DNA of 64,000 nucleotides from Methylomarinovum caldicuralii. GTDB lineage: Bacteria; Pseudomonadota; Gammaproteobacteria; Methylococcales; Methylothermaceae. The notes below the pieces were generated by a model. The model ran no database searches, was not told the origin of the DNA, and worked only from the letters and a program-made list of their open reading frames with translations. The stretch's first letter is position 1. Each line of letters opens with the position of its first letter. Shown piece after piece: positions 28,114 to 40,096 of the stretch. Both the position numbers and the translations under genes were made by a program. The stretch lies in the NCBI RefSeq assembly GCF_033126985.1, contig NZ_AP024714.1, positions 2,310,990 to 2,374,989 on the forward strand, read 5' to 3'.

Positions 28114-29705
28114 CGCCGCTCACGGCCGAAGGCCCGCGGTGTGATCCGCACCCCGGGAGGGGCCTGGCGGCGCTTGTACTCGTTGCGTTCCACCAGGCTG
28201 ACCACCCGCCGCACCACCGCTTCGTCGAAGCCGGCGGCGACGATTTCCTCCACCGACAGATCCTGCTCCACGTACATCTCGAGAATCGGATCGAGCACCG
28301 CATACGGCGGCAGGCTGTCCTCGTCCTTCTGATCCGGGGCCAGCTCCGCCGAAGGCGGCCGCACCAGCACCCGTCCGGGGATGATCTCCCCTTCGGCGTT
28401 GAGGTGCTCGGCCAGGGCGTAGACCTTGAGTTTCATCACGTCCTTGATCGGCGCATAGCCGCCGGCCATGTCGCCGTAGAGGGTGGCATAACCCACGCTC
28501 ATCTCGCTCTTGTTGCCGGTGGACAGCACCAGACGGCCGAACTTGTTGGAGATCGCCATCAGGGTGACGCCGCGGCAGCGGGCCTGGATGTTCTCCTCGG
28601 TCACGTCCCAGGGTCTGCCGGCGAATTCCTGTTCGAGCATTTGCAAAAACGCCTGGAAAGCCGGCTCGATGGGGATGACCCGATAGTTCACCCCCAGGTT
28701 GGCAGCCAGGGCCTTGGCATCGGCCAGGCTGATTTCCGAGGTGAAGCGCGAGGGCATCATCACCGCCTCGACGTTCTCCGCCCCCAGGGCTTCGACCGCC
28801 AGGCACAGCACCACCGACGAATCGATGCCGCCGGACAGGCCCAGCACCGCGCCGTTGAAACCGTTCTTGCGGGTGTAATCGCGAATCGCCAGGACGATGG
28901 CCCGGCGGATGCTGGGAATTTCCTCGGCCACCGGCGTCACCAGGCCACCCTCCGGCACGACCCGTTCCCCCTCCCAGCGGAACTCGGCCACCTCCAGCGC
29001 CTCCTCGAACTCCGGCAGCCGCCGCACCACCCGGCCCTCCCGGTCCATCACGAAGGAGGCGCCGTCGAACACCAGTTCATCCTGGCCGCCGATCTGGTTC
29101 ACATACACCACCGGCACCCCGGTGGCGGCGATGCGGGCGTGGACCGCGGCTTCGCGCTCGGCGATCTTGCGAACGTGAAAGGGAGAGGCGTTGAGGTTGA
29201 CGATGAGGCGGGAACCGGCGCGAACACTGGCCTCCACAGGGCCGGGATGCCAGATGTCCTCGCAGATCGACAGCCCCACCGGCACACCCCGGATGAGACA
29301 CAGGCCCGGTTCCTGGCCCGGATGGAAATAGCGTTTTTCGTCGAAGACGCCGTAGTTGGGCAGGCAATGCTTACGGTAAATCAGCCGGATCTCGCCGTCG
29401 CGCAGGACTGCGGCGCTGTTGTACAGTCGCCCGTCGTGCCGTTCGGGAAAACCGACGATCAGATCGATCCCGCCCACCTGACGGCGGATGCGCTCGAGGC
29501 CATCGCGGCAGGCGCGGATGAAATCCGCACGTAACAGCAGATCCTCGGGCGGATAGCCGGACACCGCCAGTTCGGTGAACACCGCCACATCGGCCTGCAG
29601 CGCGTCGCGGGCCCGTTCCGCGGCGGCGATGATTTTGGCGACGTTGCCGTCGATGTCCCCCACCAGATAGTTGAGCTGGGCCAGCGCCACACGCAGCCGG
29701 GTCAT
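28080..29705 (-). CDS. nadE: Glutamine-dependent NAD+ synthetase
   Basis: NadE amidates deamido-NAD+ in the last step of NAD synthesis. The 541-residue protein fuses an N-terminal nitrilase-type glutaminase (about 1-250; Glu in [15 protein letters not shown], Cys in [11 protein letters not shown]) to the C-terminal synthetase with the ATP P-loop [10 protein letters not shown]. It can therefore use glutamine as nitrogen donor. Its ATG overlaps the sucD stop (ATGA), so it is probably expressed with sucCD. Confidence 0.96.
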   Translation of the reverse strand: MTRLRVALAQLNYLVGDIDGNVAKIIAAAERARDALQADVAVFTELAVSGYPPEDLLLRADFIRACRDGLERIRRQVGGIDLIVGFPERHDGRLYNSAAVLRDGEIRLIYRKHCLPNYGVFDEKRYFHPGQEPGLCLIRGVPVGLSICEDIWHPGPVEASVRAGSRLIVNLNASPFHVRKIAEREAAVHARIAATGVPVVYVNQIGGQDELVFDGASFVMDREGRVVRRLPEFEEALEVAEFRWEGERVVPEGGLVTPVAEEIPSIRRAIVLAIRDYTRKNGFNGAVLGLSGGIDSSVVLCLAVEALGAENVEAVMMPSRFTSEISLADAKALAANLGVNYRVIPIEPAFQAFLQMLEQEFAGRPWDVTEENIQARCRGVTLMAISNKFGRLVLSTGNKSEMSVGYATLYGDMAGGYAPIKDVMKLKVYALAEHLNAEGEIIPGRVLVRPPSAELAPDQKDEDSLPPYAVLDPILEMYVEQDLSVEEIVAAGFDEAVVRRVVSLVERNEYKRRQAPPGVRITPRAFGRERRYPITNGFRSG

Positions 29706-30567
29706 GACAGCGCCTCCTTCATGCGCCGGCCCATGTCCGTGGGAAGATCCACCACGGCCACCCCGGCCCGGTGCAGGGCCGCCACCTTGGCTTCGGCAGT
29801 GCCGCGCCCGCCGCTGACGATGGCGCCGGCGTGGCCCATGCGCCGGCCTGGGGGCGCGGTGCGGCCGGCGATGTAGGCCACCACCGGCTTGGTGACGTGA
29901 TGTTGGATGTATTCAGCCGCCATTTCCTCCTCCTCGCCGCCGATCTCTCCCACCAGGATGATGCCGCGGGTTTCCGGGTCGGCTTCGAACAGGGCCAGGG
30001 CGTCGATGAAGGTCATGCCGTGGATGGGATCGCCGCCGATGCCGATGCAGGTGCTCTGGCCCAATCCCTCGCGGGTGGTCTGCCACACCGCCTCGTAAGT
30101 CAGGGTGCCGGAGCGGGAGACGATGCCGACACAGCCGCGGCGGTGGATGAAACCGGGCATGATGCCGATCTTGCATTCGTCCGGGGTGATGATGCCGGGA
30201 CAGTTGGGGCCGATGAGGATGCAGTCGTAGTCCTTCAGCGCCGCCTTGACCCTGAGCATGTGCAGGGTGGGAATGCCCTCGGTGATGCACACCACCAGGC
30301 GCAGGCCGCAATCGGCCGCTTCCAGGATGGCGTCGGCGGCGAACGGAGGCGGGACGTAGATGACGCTGGCCTCGGCGCCGGTTTCCCGCACAGCCTCGCG
30401 CACGGTGTCGAACACCGGCAGCCCCAGATGAGTCTGACCGCCGCGCCCCGGCGTCACCCCGCCGACCAGGCGGGTGCCGTATTCCAACGCCTGCCGGCTG
30501 TGGAAGGTGGCCTGTTTGCCGGTAAACCCCTGACAGATGACCTGGGTGTTGCGATCGACCAGCACGC

Positions 30568-30571
<4 letters not shown>
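29702..30571 (-). CDS. sucD: Succinyl-CoA synthetase alpha subunit
   Basis: SucD binds CoA and carries the phosphohistidine in the TCA-cycle step from succinyl-CoA to succinate. I start at ATG 30571 ([18 protein letters not shown]), giving 289 residues. A longer upstream reading lies inside sucC. The phosphohistidine lies in [11 protein letters not shown] near residue 246, and the CoA-binding [10 protein letters not shown] is at the N-terminus. It overlaps sucC by 4 bp. Confidence 0.95.
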
Positions 30572-31740
<1,169 letters not shown>

Positions 31741-31805
31741 GGCAAGCCGCCTATAATTTGTAAAGCGTCATCATTCTATGCCAACACCCGGATCGAGGCG
31801 AGTCC

Positions 31806-33410
31806 ATGACCGACAGCGCCGCCTATCTGCAACCCTGCCCGTACTCGGCCTACCGGATCGAAACCGCGCCGGCCCGGCGGCTGTTGCGCGTGTTCGCCCT
31901 GTATCAGCTGACGGCGGCTTCCCTGCTGTGCATCCTGTTTTTCACCCATCGCGGCCCTACCCAGCTGGGCGCTCATGCCCCGGATCTGTTTGGAGCCTTG
32001 GCCGCCGTCTATGCCGCCGCCACCTGGTTCAGCCTGCCGCTGTTGTGGCTGAACCGTCCCGGTTACCGCTGGCAGGCCGCCGGACGCCTGGGACTGGACC
32101 TGGTCGTGCTCCCCGGCATCATCTATGCCTGCGGCGGCCTGGGAAGCGGCTTCGGCATCCTGCTGGCGGTGTCGGTGGCCGCATCAGGGCTGCTGATCGG
32201 CGGCCGCTGCGCCCTGGGTTATGCTGCCCTGGCCGCCCTGGCGGTGCTTGGAGTGGAAGGCTACGCCGACTGGCGCGGCGGCTTCGAGGCGAGCCACTAC
32301 ACCTATGCCGCCATGCTCGGCATCGCCTATTTCGCCATCGCCGGACTGGCCGTCGCCCTCGCCCAGCGGGCCGAAGAGAGCACCGCCCTGGCCGAACGCC
32401 GCCAGGTGGACCTGGCCAATCTCCAGCGCCTCAACGCCTCCATCGTCCAACACCTGCAAGCGGGGATTCTGGTTCTGGACGACCAGCGCCGCCTCCGCCT
32501 CACCAATCAGGCCGCCCTAGCACTGCTGGGACTGGCGCAGCCACCTGGCGACGCCAGCGGGTTGCCTGGACTGCTCAGCGCCAGCCTGCGGGAATGGCAG
32601 GCCCGGGGCGATCCGGAGCACCAGGCTGTGTTGACGACCGATCACGGCCCGCTGCATCTGAGCGCCAGCCGCCTGTCCCTGGAGGGGGAGACCCTGACCC
32701 TGGTCTTGCTGGAGGACGACCGCCTGCACCAGAAGCGGGTCCAGGAAAGCAAGCTCACTTCCCTGGGCCGCCTCACCGCCGGCATCGCCCATGAGATTCG
32801 CAATCCCCTGGGCGCCATCGGCCATGCCGCCCAGCTCCTGGAGGAAAGCCCCCATCTGGATCCCCAGGACCTGCGGCTGGTGGCGATCATCCGCAAGCAC
32901 GTCCGCCGGGTGGACGAAACCATCGACAATGTCCTGCAGCTCTCTCGGCGCAGCGCGGCCAAACGCCAGCGCCTGGAACTTCGCGCCTGGCTGCAGCGCT
33001 TCCGCACCGACTTCGAGGAGGAAACCCGCAGCCAATCCGTCGACCTGGAGCTGCCCGATGAGGAAATTTCCGCCCTGATCGATCCCGGCCAGCTCAAACA
33101 GATTCTGAGCAACCTGTGCAGCAACGCGCTCAAATACGGAGGCGGCGCGGTCCGGATACGCCTGATCCAGGAAGACCGGCATCCCTGCATCGAGGTGATC
33201 GACCAGGGCCCCGGCATCGCCACCGAACACTTGTCCCAGATTTTCGAACCCTTTTTCACCACCTCCGGCAGCGGCACCGGGCTGGGCCTCTACATCGCCC
33301 GGGAACTGGCCCAGCTCAACCAGGCCCGGCTGGAATACGACAACGGCCCCCGGGGCAGCCGCTTCCGCATTCTTCTCACGCCCATTAACGAGGTCATCCT
33401 GGCGCCATGA
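31806..33410 (+). CDS. pilS: Sensor histidine kinase PilS
   Basis: This 534-residue membrane kinase has six hydrophobic segments in the first 190 residues, as in PilS. A PAS-like domain (about 205-310) follows, then a HisKA domain with phospho-acceptor His at about 329 (AGIAHEIRNPLGAI) and an HATPase_c domain with N-box NLCSNALKYG and G-boxes DQGPGI and GTGLGLYIA. PilS-PilR control pilin transcription with sigma-54 in pseudomonads. The 3' end overlaps pilR by 4 bp. Confidence 0.94.
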   Translation: MTDSAAYLQPCPYSAYRIETAPARRLLRVFALYQLTAASLLCILFFTHRGPTQLGAHAPDLFGALAAVYAAATWFSLPLLWLNRPGYRWQAAGRLGLDLVVLPGIIYACGGLGSGFGILLAVSVAASGLLIGGRCALGYAALAALAVLGVEGYADWRGGFEASHYTYAAMLGIAYFAIAGLAVALAQRAEESTALAERRQVDLANLQRLNASIVQHLQAGILVLDDQRRLRLTNQAALALLGLAQPPGDASGLPGLLSASLREWQARGDPEHQAVLTTDHGPLHLSASRLSLEGETLTLVLLEDDRLHQKRVQESKLTSLGRLTAGIAHEIRNPLGAIGHAAQLLEESPHLDPQDLRLVAIIRKHVRRVDETIDNVLQLSRRSAAKRQRLELRAWLQRFRTDFEEETRSQSVDLELPDEEISALIDPGQLKQILSNLCSNALKYGGGAVRIRLIQEDRHPCIEVIDQGPGIATEHLSQIFEPFFTTSGSGTGLGLYIARELAQLNQARLEYDNGPRGSRFRILLTPINEVILAP

Positions 33411-34774
33411 ATCAAGCCACCGCCCTTGTCGTCGACGACGAACCGGACATCCTCGAACTGCTGGAACTGACGCTCGCGCGCATGAACGTCCAGGCCCGCT
33501 GCGCCGCCACCCTGGAAGAGGCCAAGACCTGGCTCGGCCGGGAACCCTTCCAGCTCTGTCTCACCGACATGCGCCTGCCGGACGGCGACGGCATCGACCT
33601 GGTCGCCTACATCCAGGAACGCTTCCCCAACCTCCCGGTGGCGGTCATCACCGCCCACGGCAACATGGAGGCGGCGGTGCGGGCACTGAAATGCGGGGCC
33701 TTCGATTTCGTCTCCAAACCGGTGGACCTGCAGATCCTGCGCAAACTGGTGGGCAGCGCCATCCAGCTGACCGACGCCGAATCCCCCCGGGACCGCCGTT
33801 CCCGCGATGTCCTCCTGGGGGATTCGGCGCCGATGCGCGACATCCGCGGCAAGATCGTCAGGCTGGCGCGCACCCAGGCGCCGGTGTTCATTCACGGCGA
33901 ATCCGGTACCGGCAAGGAGCTGGTGGCCCGCTTGATCCACGCCAAGAGCCCGCGGGCCGGCAAGCCCTTCGTCGCCGTCAACTGCGGCGCCATTCCGGCG
34001 GAACTAATGGAAAGCGAATTCTTCGGCCACAAGAAGGGGAGCTTTTCCGGCGCGGTCGCCGACCATCCCGGCCTGTTCCAGGCCGCCGACGGCGGTACCC
34101 TGTTTCTCGACGAGGTTGCCGACCTGCCTCTGCACCTGCAAGTCAAGCTACTGCGGGCGATCCAGGAAAAGCGCGTCCGCCCGGTCGGCGGCCATGAGGA
34201 AATCCCCGTGGACGTACGCATCCTCTCGGCCACCCACAAAGATCTGAAAGCCCTGGTGGACGAGGGCCGCTTCCGCCAGGATCTGTATTACCGCATCAAC
34301 GTCATCGAACTGACCGTCCCCCCCCTGCGTCAGCGCCGCGAGGACATTCCCCTGATGGCCGACCGCATCCTCAACCGTATCGCTCGCGATAACGGCCTGC
34401 CCCCCCTTAAGCTTACCGAACGCGCCTTCAAGACGCTGTGCCGTTACGACTTCCCGGGCAACGTCCGCGAACTGGAAAATATCCTGGAACGGGCCGCCGC
34501 TCTGTGCGAGGGGGAAGTCCTCGACGCCGACGATCTGCATCTTCCGAGCGCCTCGGCGCCTGTCTCCACCATCCCCTCAGAGGCGGGCACGCCCCTGCCC
34601 GAGGGTCCCTTCTCGCTGGAGGATTATCTGGGGGAAATCGAGCGCCGCGCCATCCTCGACGCCCTGGCGCAGACCCGCTGGAACCGCTCCAAGGCCGCCC
34701 GTCGCCTGGGGATGACCCTGCGGCAACTCAAATACCGGTTGCAGAAATGGGGGCTCGACGGCGGGGAGGACTGA
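33407..34774 (+). CDS. pilR: Sigma-54 response regulator PilR
   Basis: This 455-residue NtrC-type regulator has a receiver domain (about 1-120) with phospho-acceptor Asp54 (CLTDMRLP). The AAA+ sigma-54 activation domain has Walker A GESGTGKE near 164-171. A Fis-type helix-turn-helix lies at the C-terminus (RSKAARRLGMTLRQLKYRL). The sigma-54-contacting loop, usually GAFTGA, reads GSFSGA at about 211-216. Its pairing with PilS and the pilBCD genes elsewhere in the window support control of type IV pili. Confidence 0.94.
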   Translation: MNQATALVVDDEPDILELLELTLARMNVQARCAATLEEAKTWLGREPFQLCLTDMRLPDGDGIDLVAYIQERFPNLPVAVITAHGNMEAAVRALKCGAFDFVSKPVDLQILRKLVGSAIQLTDAESPRDRRSRDVLLGDSAPMRDIRGKIVRLARTQAPVFIHGESGTGKELVARLIHAKSPRAGKPFVAVNCGAIPAELMESEFFGHKKGSFSGAVADHPGLFQAADGGTLFLDEVADLPLHLQVKLLRAIQEKRVRPVGGHEEIPVDVRILSATHKDLKALVDEGRFRQDLYYRINVIELTVPPLRQRREDIPLMADRILNRIARDNGLPPLKLTERAFKTLCRYDFPGNVRELENILERAAALCEGEVLDADDLHLPSASAPVSTIPSEAGTPLPEGPFSLEDYLGEIERRAILDALAQTRWNRSKAARRLGMTLRQLKYRLQKWGLDGGED

Positions 34775-34871
34775 CAAGACCCAAACGGTCGATGTGTGAC
34801 GGGCTTCACGGAAGATCCGGATCGCAGCGGCTACCCTTCCTTGGGAACCCAATCAGAAAAGGAGGAATGCA

Positions 34872-35132
34872 ATGCGTCGAATCATCCCGTCCGTTATGCT
34901 CTCGGCCGCGCTGCTGCTCGCCAGCCCCTTCGCCTTGGCGGTCAACGTCAACAAGGCCGACGCCGCCGCCATCGCCGAGGAACTCAAGGGGGTCGGCAAG
35001 ACCAAAGCGGAGGCGATCGTCAAGGAGCGGCAGAAGAACGGGCCGTTCAAGGACGGCAGGGATCTCGCGGCCCGGGTCAAGGGGATCGGACCTGCGACCG
35101 TTAAGAAGAACAAGGACAGGCTGCAGTTCTGA
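34872..35132 (+). CDS. Secreted helix-hairpin-helix protein, ComEA-like
   Basis: This 86-residue protein has a signal peptide (MRRIIPSVMLSAALLLASPFALA) followed by a single ComEA-type helix-hairpin-helix unit: VNVNKADAAAIAEELKGVG and VKGIGPATVKKN. Such proteins bind DNA in the periplasm, and in competent bacteria they act with type IV pili in DNA uptake. A strong ribosome-binding site (AAAGGAGG) precedes it. The gene stands alone between pilR and convergent ihfA. The link to transformation is inference from the domain and from neighbouring pilSR. Confidence 0.85.
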   Translation: MRRIIPSVMLSAALLLASPFALAVNVNKADAAAIAEELKGVGKTKAEAIVKERQKNGPFKDGRDLAARVKGIGPATVKKNKDRLQF

Positions 35133-35143
35133 GGCTCGGAAGC

Positions 35144-35169
35144 GAAGGTGGGGGCATCCCCTCACCTTC
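35144..35169. terminator. Hairpin between convergent comEA-like gene and ihfA
   Basis: The sequence can form an 11-bp stem (GAAGGTGGGGG with CCCTCACCTTC, one G-T pair) closed by a 4-base loop, in the 43-bp gap between converging genes. There is no T-run on either side, so it is not a classical intrinsic terminator. It may act weakly or protect 3' ends. Confidence 0.45.
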
Positions 35170-35175
35170 CCGCCC

Positions 35176-35502
35176 TCAACGGTCCTCGCCCTCCACCGGC
35201 TGCGCGGCGATCCGGCGCGAATAGTCATCGATCCGGCTCTTGAGTTTCTGACCGGCCTTGAAGGTCACCACCCGCCGGGCGCTGACGGGAATTTCCTCCC
35301 CCGTCTTGGGATTGCGTCCGGGGCGTTCGTTCTTATCCCGCAGATCGAAGTTGCCGAATCCGGACAGCTTCACCGGTGTCCCCGCCTCCAGCGTCCGCTT
35401 GATCTCCTCGAAGAACAGGTCCACCAGCGCCTTGGCTTCCTTGCGGTGCAACCCGATGTCCTCGAACAGTTTCTCGACGATGTCGGCCTTGGTCAGGGTC
35501 AT
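35176..35502 (-). CDS. ihfA: Integration host factor alpha subunit
   Basis: IhfA is one half of the IHF heterodimer that sharply bends DNA in recombination, replication and sigma-54 promoter activation. The 108-residue protein begins [14 protein letters not shown] and has the DNA-intercalating arm [14 protein letters not shown], as expected for the alpha subunit. It follows pheT by 4 bp, the standard pheT-ihfA linkage in gammaproteobacteria. Confidence 0.96.
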   Translation of the reverse strand: MTLTKADIVEKLFEDIGLHRKEAKALVDLFFEEIKRTLEAGTPVKLSGFGNFDLRDKNERPGRNPKTGEEIPVSARRVVTFKAGQKLKSRIDDYSRRIAAQPVEGEDR

Positions 35503-35506
35503 GGGG

Positions 35507-37897
35507 TCAACTCCTCAGTTTGGCGGCGAAACGCTGTCGCAGGGTCTCGACCACCCGGGTCACGGTGCGGTCGACCTCTTCGTCGGTCAGGGTGCATTCC
35601 GGATGCTGCAGCACCAGACCGAGGGCGAGACTCTTTTCCCCGGCTTCGAGGCCGGCGCCGCGATAGACATCGAACAGCACCACATCGACCAGCCATTCTC
35701 CGGCTGCCTCCCGCACCGCCGCCACCACCGCGCCCGCCGGCACGTCCTCCCCGACGACGACGGCGAGATCCCGGCGCACCGAGGGGAAGCGGGAAAGCGG
35801 CCGCAAGGCGGGCACCTTCCTCTCCTCCAGCACCGCCTGGGCCATTTCGAACAGAAACACGTTCGTCTCGATGCCCAGCGTCTCTGCAATCTGCGGATGC
35901 AGCATCCCCAACCAGCCGCCCACCTGGCCCGTGGCGGTTTCGATTAGCGCCGCACTTTGGCCGGGATGCAGGGCGGGATGCCGGCGGGCCTCGAAAGCGA
36001 AATCCCGCCGCCCGGTGGCCGCCAGCAGGGCCTCCACATCCCCCTTGAGGTCGTAGAAGTCCAGCGGCCGCGTCTTCGCCCCCCACTGCTCCGGCCACAC
36101 CGGGCCGCAGGCGATTCCCGCCAGCATCTTTTCCTGGCGGATTGTTTCCCCCTCGCGACAGAAGCGCAGACCAGCCTCGAATAGGCGCACCCGGTTCTGC
36201 TGGCGGTTGAGGTTGTGACGCAGCGCCTGCAACAAGCCCGTCCACAGGGTGGTACGCATCACCGCCATGTCGGCGGACAAGGGATTGGCCAGAACCACCG
36301 GCGCCAGATCCGGGGCCAGCGTTTCCTGCAGGGTGCGATCGACGAAACTGTAGGTGATGGCCTCCCGGTAATCCCGGTCCCCCAGCAGGGCCCGCACCCG
36401 TGCGAGCGGCAGCCGCCCTTCGGGAACCGGGCGCAGGGTCATGGGCAGGCGGGGCGCGCGCACCGGCAGGTTCTGGTAACCGGCGATCCGGGCCAGCTCC
36501 TCGATCAGATCCGCCTCGATGTTGATGTCGAAGCGACAGCTGGGCGCCGTCACCTGCCATTCATCCTCCGCCACCGACGCGATCTCCATCCCTAGGCGCT
36601 GCAGGATCTCCTGCACTTCGGCGGCCTCAAAGTCCCTCCCCAGGAGGCGGGAGATCCGCCGCCGGCGCAGCCGGATCGGAGTCCTCTGCGGCAGATGCTC
36701 GGTGGCGAGCGTTTCCACCACCGGCCCCGGCTTGCCGCCGGCGATCTCCATGATCAGCCGAGTGGCGTATTCGATCGCCCGCGGTTGCAGCTGCGGGTCG
36801 ACCCCCCGTTCGAAACGGTGGGAGGAATCGGTGTGCAGGCCGTGGCGGCGGGCCTTGCCCATGATCGCCTCGGGGGCGAAGAAGGCGCATTCCAGGAAAA
36901 TGTCGGCACTGCCATCGCTCACGGCCGAATCGCGCCCGCCCATGATACCCGCCAGCGCCAGCGGATACCGGGCGTCGGCGATCACCAGTTCGTCGCCCGT
37001 CAGGGTGATTTCCTGATCGTTGAGCAGCGCCAGTTTTTCCCCGGCCCTGGCCTGCCGCACCCGAATGCCGTCCTCGATCCTGGCGGCGTCGAAGGCATGC
37101 AGAGGCTGGCCCAGTTCCAGCAGCACGTAGTTGGTGATGTCCACCACCGCCCCCAGGCTGCGCAACCCGCTGCGGCGCAGACGCTCCTGCATCCACATCG
37201 GTGTCGGCGCCTGCGGATCGATGCCTTCGATCAGACGGCCCAGGTAACGGGGGCAGGCAGCCTGGACTTCCGCCGCCACCTCGACCGGCAGCACATCCTG
37301 GTGCTGCGCCGGCACCGGCTCGACCGCCCGCGGCCGCCAGTCGATGCGGTTGAGCACCGCCACCTCCCGGGAGATGCCCTCGACGCTGAGACAGTCGGCG
37401 CGGTTGGGGGTGAGATCCACCTCGATGACCTGGTCGTCGAGCTGCAGCCAGTCCCGCAGGTCTTCGCCCACCGGGGCGTCGGCCGGCAGCGCCCACAAGC
37501 CTTCTGCGGCTTCGGCCAACCCCAGCTCCTTGGCCGAACACAGCATGCCGAAGGACTCGACCCCGCGCAGTTTCGATTTGCGGATCTTGAAGCCGCCCGG
37601 CAGCACCGCGCCGATGGTCGCCAGCGGCGCCTTCATGCCGGTGCGGACGTTGGGGGCGCCGCAGACGATCTGCAAGGGTTCGCCCCGCCCGATGGAAACC
37701 CGGCAGACCTTGAGCCTGTCGGCATCGGGATGTGGCGCGACGGCGACCACCTCGGCGATCACCACGCCGGAGAACGGGGGCGCGGCCGGCTCCACGGCAT
37801 CCACTTCCAGCCCTGCCATGGTCAGCTGTTCGACCAGGCGTGCGGTATCGACCGGCGGATTGACGTGCTCTCGGAGCCAGGCTTCGCTAAAGCGCAT
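35507..37897 (-). CDS. pheT: Phenylalanyl-tRNA synthetase beta subunit
   Basis: This is the 796-residue beta chain of the (alpha-beta)2 PheRS. Domains run in the usual order: an N-terminal tRNA-binding OB region (about 40-150), the B3/B4 editing module, B5, a degenerate catalytic-like core and the C-terminal ferredoxin-fold anticodon-binding domain ([20 protein letters not shown] at about 707-726). No internal break is seen. It sits between pheS and ihfA in a tight operon. Confidence 0.97.
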   Translation of the reverse strand: MRFSEAWLREHVNPPVDTARLVEQLTMAGLEVDAVEPAAPPFSGVVIAEVVAVAPHPDADRLKVCRVSIGRGEPLQIVCGAPNVRTGMKAPLATIGAVLPGGFKIRKSKLRGVESFGMLCSAKELGLAEAAEGLWALPADAPVGEDLRDWLQLDDQVIEVDLTPNRADCLSVEGISREVAVLNRIDWRPRAVEPVPAQHQDVLPVEVAAEVQAACPRYLGRLIEGIDPQAPTPMWMQERLRRSGLRSLGAVVDITNYVLLELGQPLHAFDAARIEDGIRVRQARAGEKLALLNDQEITLTGDELVIADARYPLALAGIMGGRDSAVSDGSADIFLECAFFAPEAIMGKARRHGLHTDSSHRFERGVDPQLQPRAIEYATRLIMEIAGGKPGPVVETLATEHLPQRTPIRLRRRRISRLLGRDFEAAEVQEILQRLGMEIASVAEDEWQVTAPSCRFDINIEADLIEELARIAGYQNLPVRAPRLPMTLRPVPEGRLPLARVRALLGDRDYREAITYSFVDRTLQETLAPDLAPVVLANPLSADMAVMRTTLWTGLLQALRHNLNRQQNRVRLFEAGLRFCREGETIRQEKMLAGIACGPVWPEQWGAKTRPLDFYDLKGDVEALLAATGRRDFAFEARRHPALHPGQSAALIETATGQVGGWLGMLHPQIAETLGIETNVFLFEMAQAVLEERKVPALRPLSRFPSVRRDLAVVVGEDVPAGAVVAAVREAAGEWLVDVVLFDVYRGAGLEAGEKSLALGLVLQHPECTLTDEEVDRTVTRVVETLRQRFAAKLRS

Positions 37898-37909
37898 AAA
37901 AGGTTGGTC

Positions 37910-38935
<1,026 letters not shown>

Positions 38936-39289
38936 TCAGGCCTGCGCGGCGGCGACTTTTGCCAGCTCGGCGAAGGCCTCCTTGTCGTTGACCGCCATGT
39001 CGGCCAGCACCTTGCGGTCGATGGCGATGTCGGCCTTGTGGAGCCCATTCATGAAGCGGCTGTAGGACAGGCCGTGCTCGCGGGCCGCGGCGTTGATGCG
39101 GGTGATCCACAGGGACCGGAACTGGCGCTTGCGCTGCTTGCGGTCGCGATAGGCGTACTGACCGGCCTTGATGACCGCCTGCTTGGCGACCCGGAACACC
39201 CGGCTGCGGGCGCCGTAGTAACCTTTGGCCTGTGTGAGGATCTTCTTGTGACGACGACGGGCGATAACTCCGCGCTTGACTCGTGGCAT
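38936..39289 (-). CDS. rplT: 50S ribosomal protein L20
   Basis: L20 is an early assembly protein of the large subunit, 117 residues, with the basic N-terminal arm [18 protein letters not shown] and the [13 protein letters not shown] core. In E. coli L20 also represses translation of its own operon. The gene order infC-rpmI-rplT makes similar control likely here, although I did not identify the RNA target. Confidence 0.97.
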   Translation of the reverse strand: MPRVKRGVIARRRHKKILTQAKGYYGARSRVFRVAKQAVIKAGQYAYRDRKQRKRQFRSLWITRINAAAREHGLSYSRFMNGLHKADIAIDRKVLADMAVNDKEAFAELAKVAAAQA

Positions 39290-39330
39290 GGCTTCAATCC
39301 GCTCCTACGGTTCGGGATGGAGGACTTCGA

Positions 39331-39528
39331 TCAGCTGTAAGGCAACAGCTGCCTGGCTTCGCGCACGTCGGACGGGCTCAGGTAGGCCGGCCGGCGCAGG
39401 TGGCGCTTGCGCTTGGTGGATTTCTTGGTCAGGATGTGGCGGCGGTTGGCGTGGTTGCGCTTGAACTTGCCGGAACCGGTCCGGGTGAAGCGCTTGGCCG
39501 CGCCACGGTTGGTCTTCAGTTTTGGCAT
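39331..39528 (-). CDS. rpmI: 50S ribosomal protein L35
   Basis: L35 is a small basic large-subunit protein. The 65 residues match the family along their length ([14 protein letters not shown] at the start, [18 protein letters not shown] in the middle). It lies between infC and rplT, as in most bacteria. Confidence 0.97.
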   Translation of the reverse strand: MPKLKTNRGAAKRFTRTGSGKFKRNHANRRHILTKKSTKRKRHLRRPAYLSPSDVREARQLLPYS

Positions 39529-39559
39529 CGTCTGCTCCTTAAAAACGGGATAAACTCAA

Positions 39560-40084
39560 TCACTTCTTTTTCTTCGGCGCCAGCACCATCACCATTTGAC
39601 GGCCTTCCATCTTGGGATGCTGCTCGACCACCGCGTATTCTTCCAGATCCTTCTCGATCCGCTGCAAAAGCGCCATACCCAGTTCCCGGTGGGCCATCTC
39701 GCGGCCGCGGAAACGCACCGTCACCTTGGCCTTGTCGCCGTCTTCCAGGAACCGGATCAGGTTGCGCAGCTTGATCTGGTAATCCCCCTCGCCGGTCCCG
39801 GGGCGGAATTTGACTTCCTTGACCTGAATCTGTTTCTGCTTCTTCTTTGCCGCCTGCAGCTTCTTGCTCTGCTCGAAGCGGTACTTGCCGTAATCCATGA
39901 TCCGGCACACCGGCGGGTCGGCCTGGGGGGCGATCTCCACCAGATCCAGCCCGGCGTCTTCGGCGGCTCGCAAGGCTTCTGCCAGCGACACGACGCCGAT
40001 CTGCTCGCCATCCGCACCGATCAGGCGGACCTTGGGGGCGCGGATGTCCCGGTTGCGGCGGGGTTCTGTTACTTTGGTAGCGAT
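39560..40084 (-). CDS. infC: Translation initiation factor IF-3 with ATC start codon
   Basis: IF-3 binds the 30S subunit and checks the start codon. The protein family requires residues upstream of the first in-frame GTG. Extending back gives [20 protein letters not shown], beginning at an ATC codon at 40084, with AGGAG 8 bp upstream. An in-frame TGA lies six codons further upstream, with no ATG, GTG or TTG between. The 174-residue product then matches IF-3 length (E. coli 180). A rare ATT/ATC start lets IF-3 repress its own synthesis. The start lies 12 bp after thrS. Confidence 0.9.
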   Translation of the reverse strand: MATKVTEPRRNRDIRAPKVRLIGADGEQIGVVSLAEALRAAEDAGLDLVEIAPQADPPVCRIMDYGKYRFEQSKKLQAAKKKQKQIQVKEVKFRPGTGEGDYQIKLRNLIRFLEDGDKAKVTVRFRGREMAHRELGMALLQRIEKDLEEYAVVEQHPKMEGRQMVMVLAPKKKK

Positions 40085-40096
40085 CAGGCTCTCTCC

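Noticed and set aside
39560-39991. Shorter IF-3 starting at the in-frame GTG
   Set aside because: It would drop about 31 conserved N-terminal residues that are encoded intact just upstream after a good ribosome-binding site.
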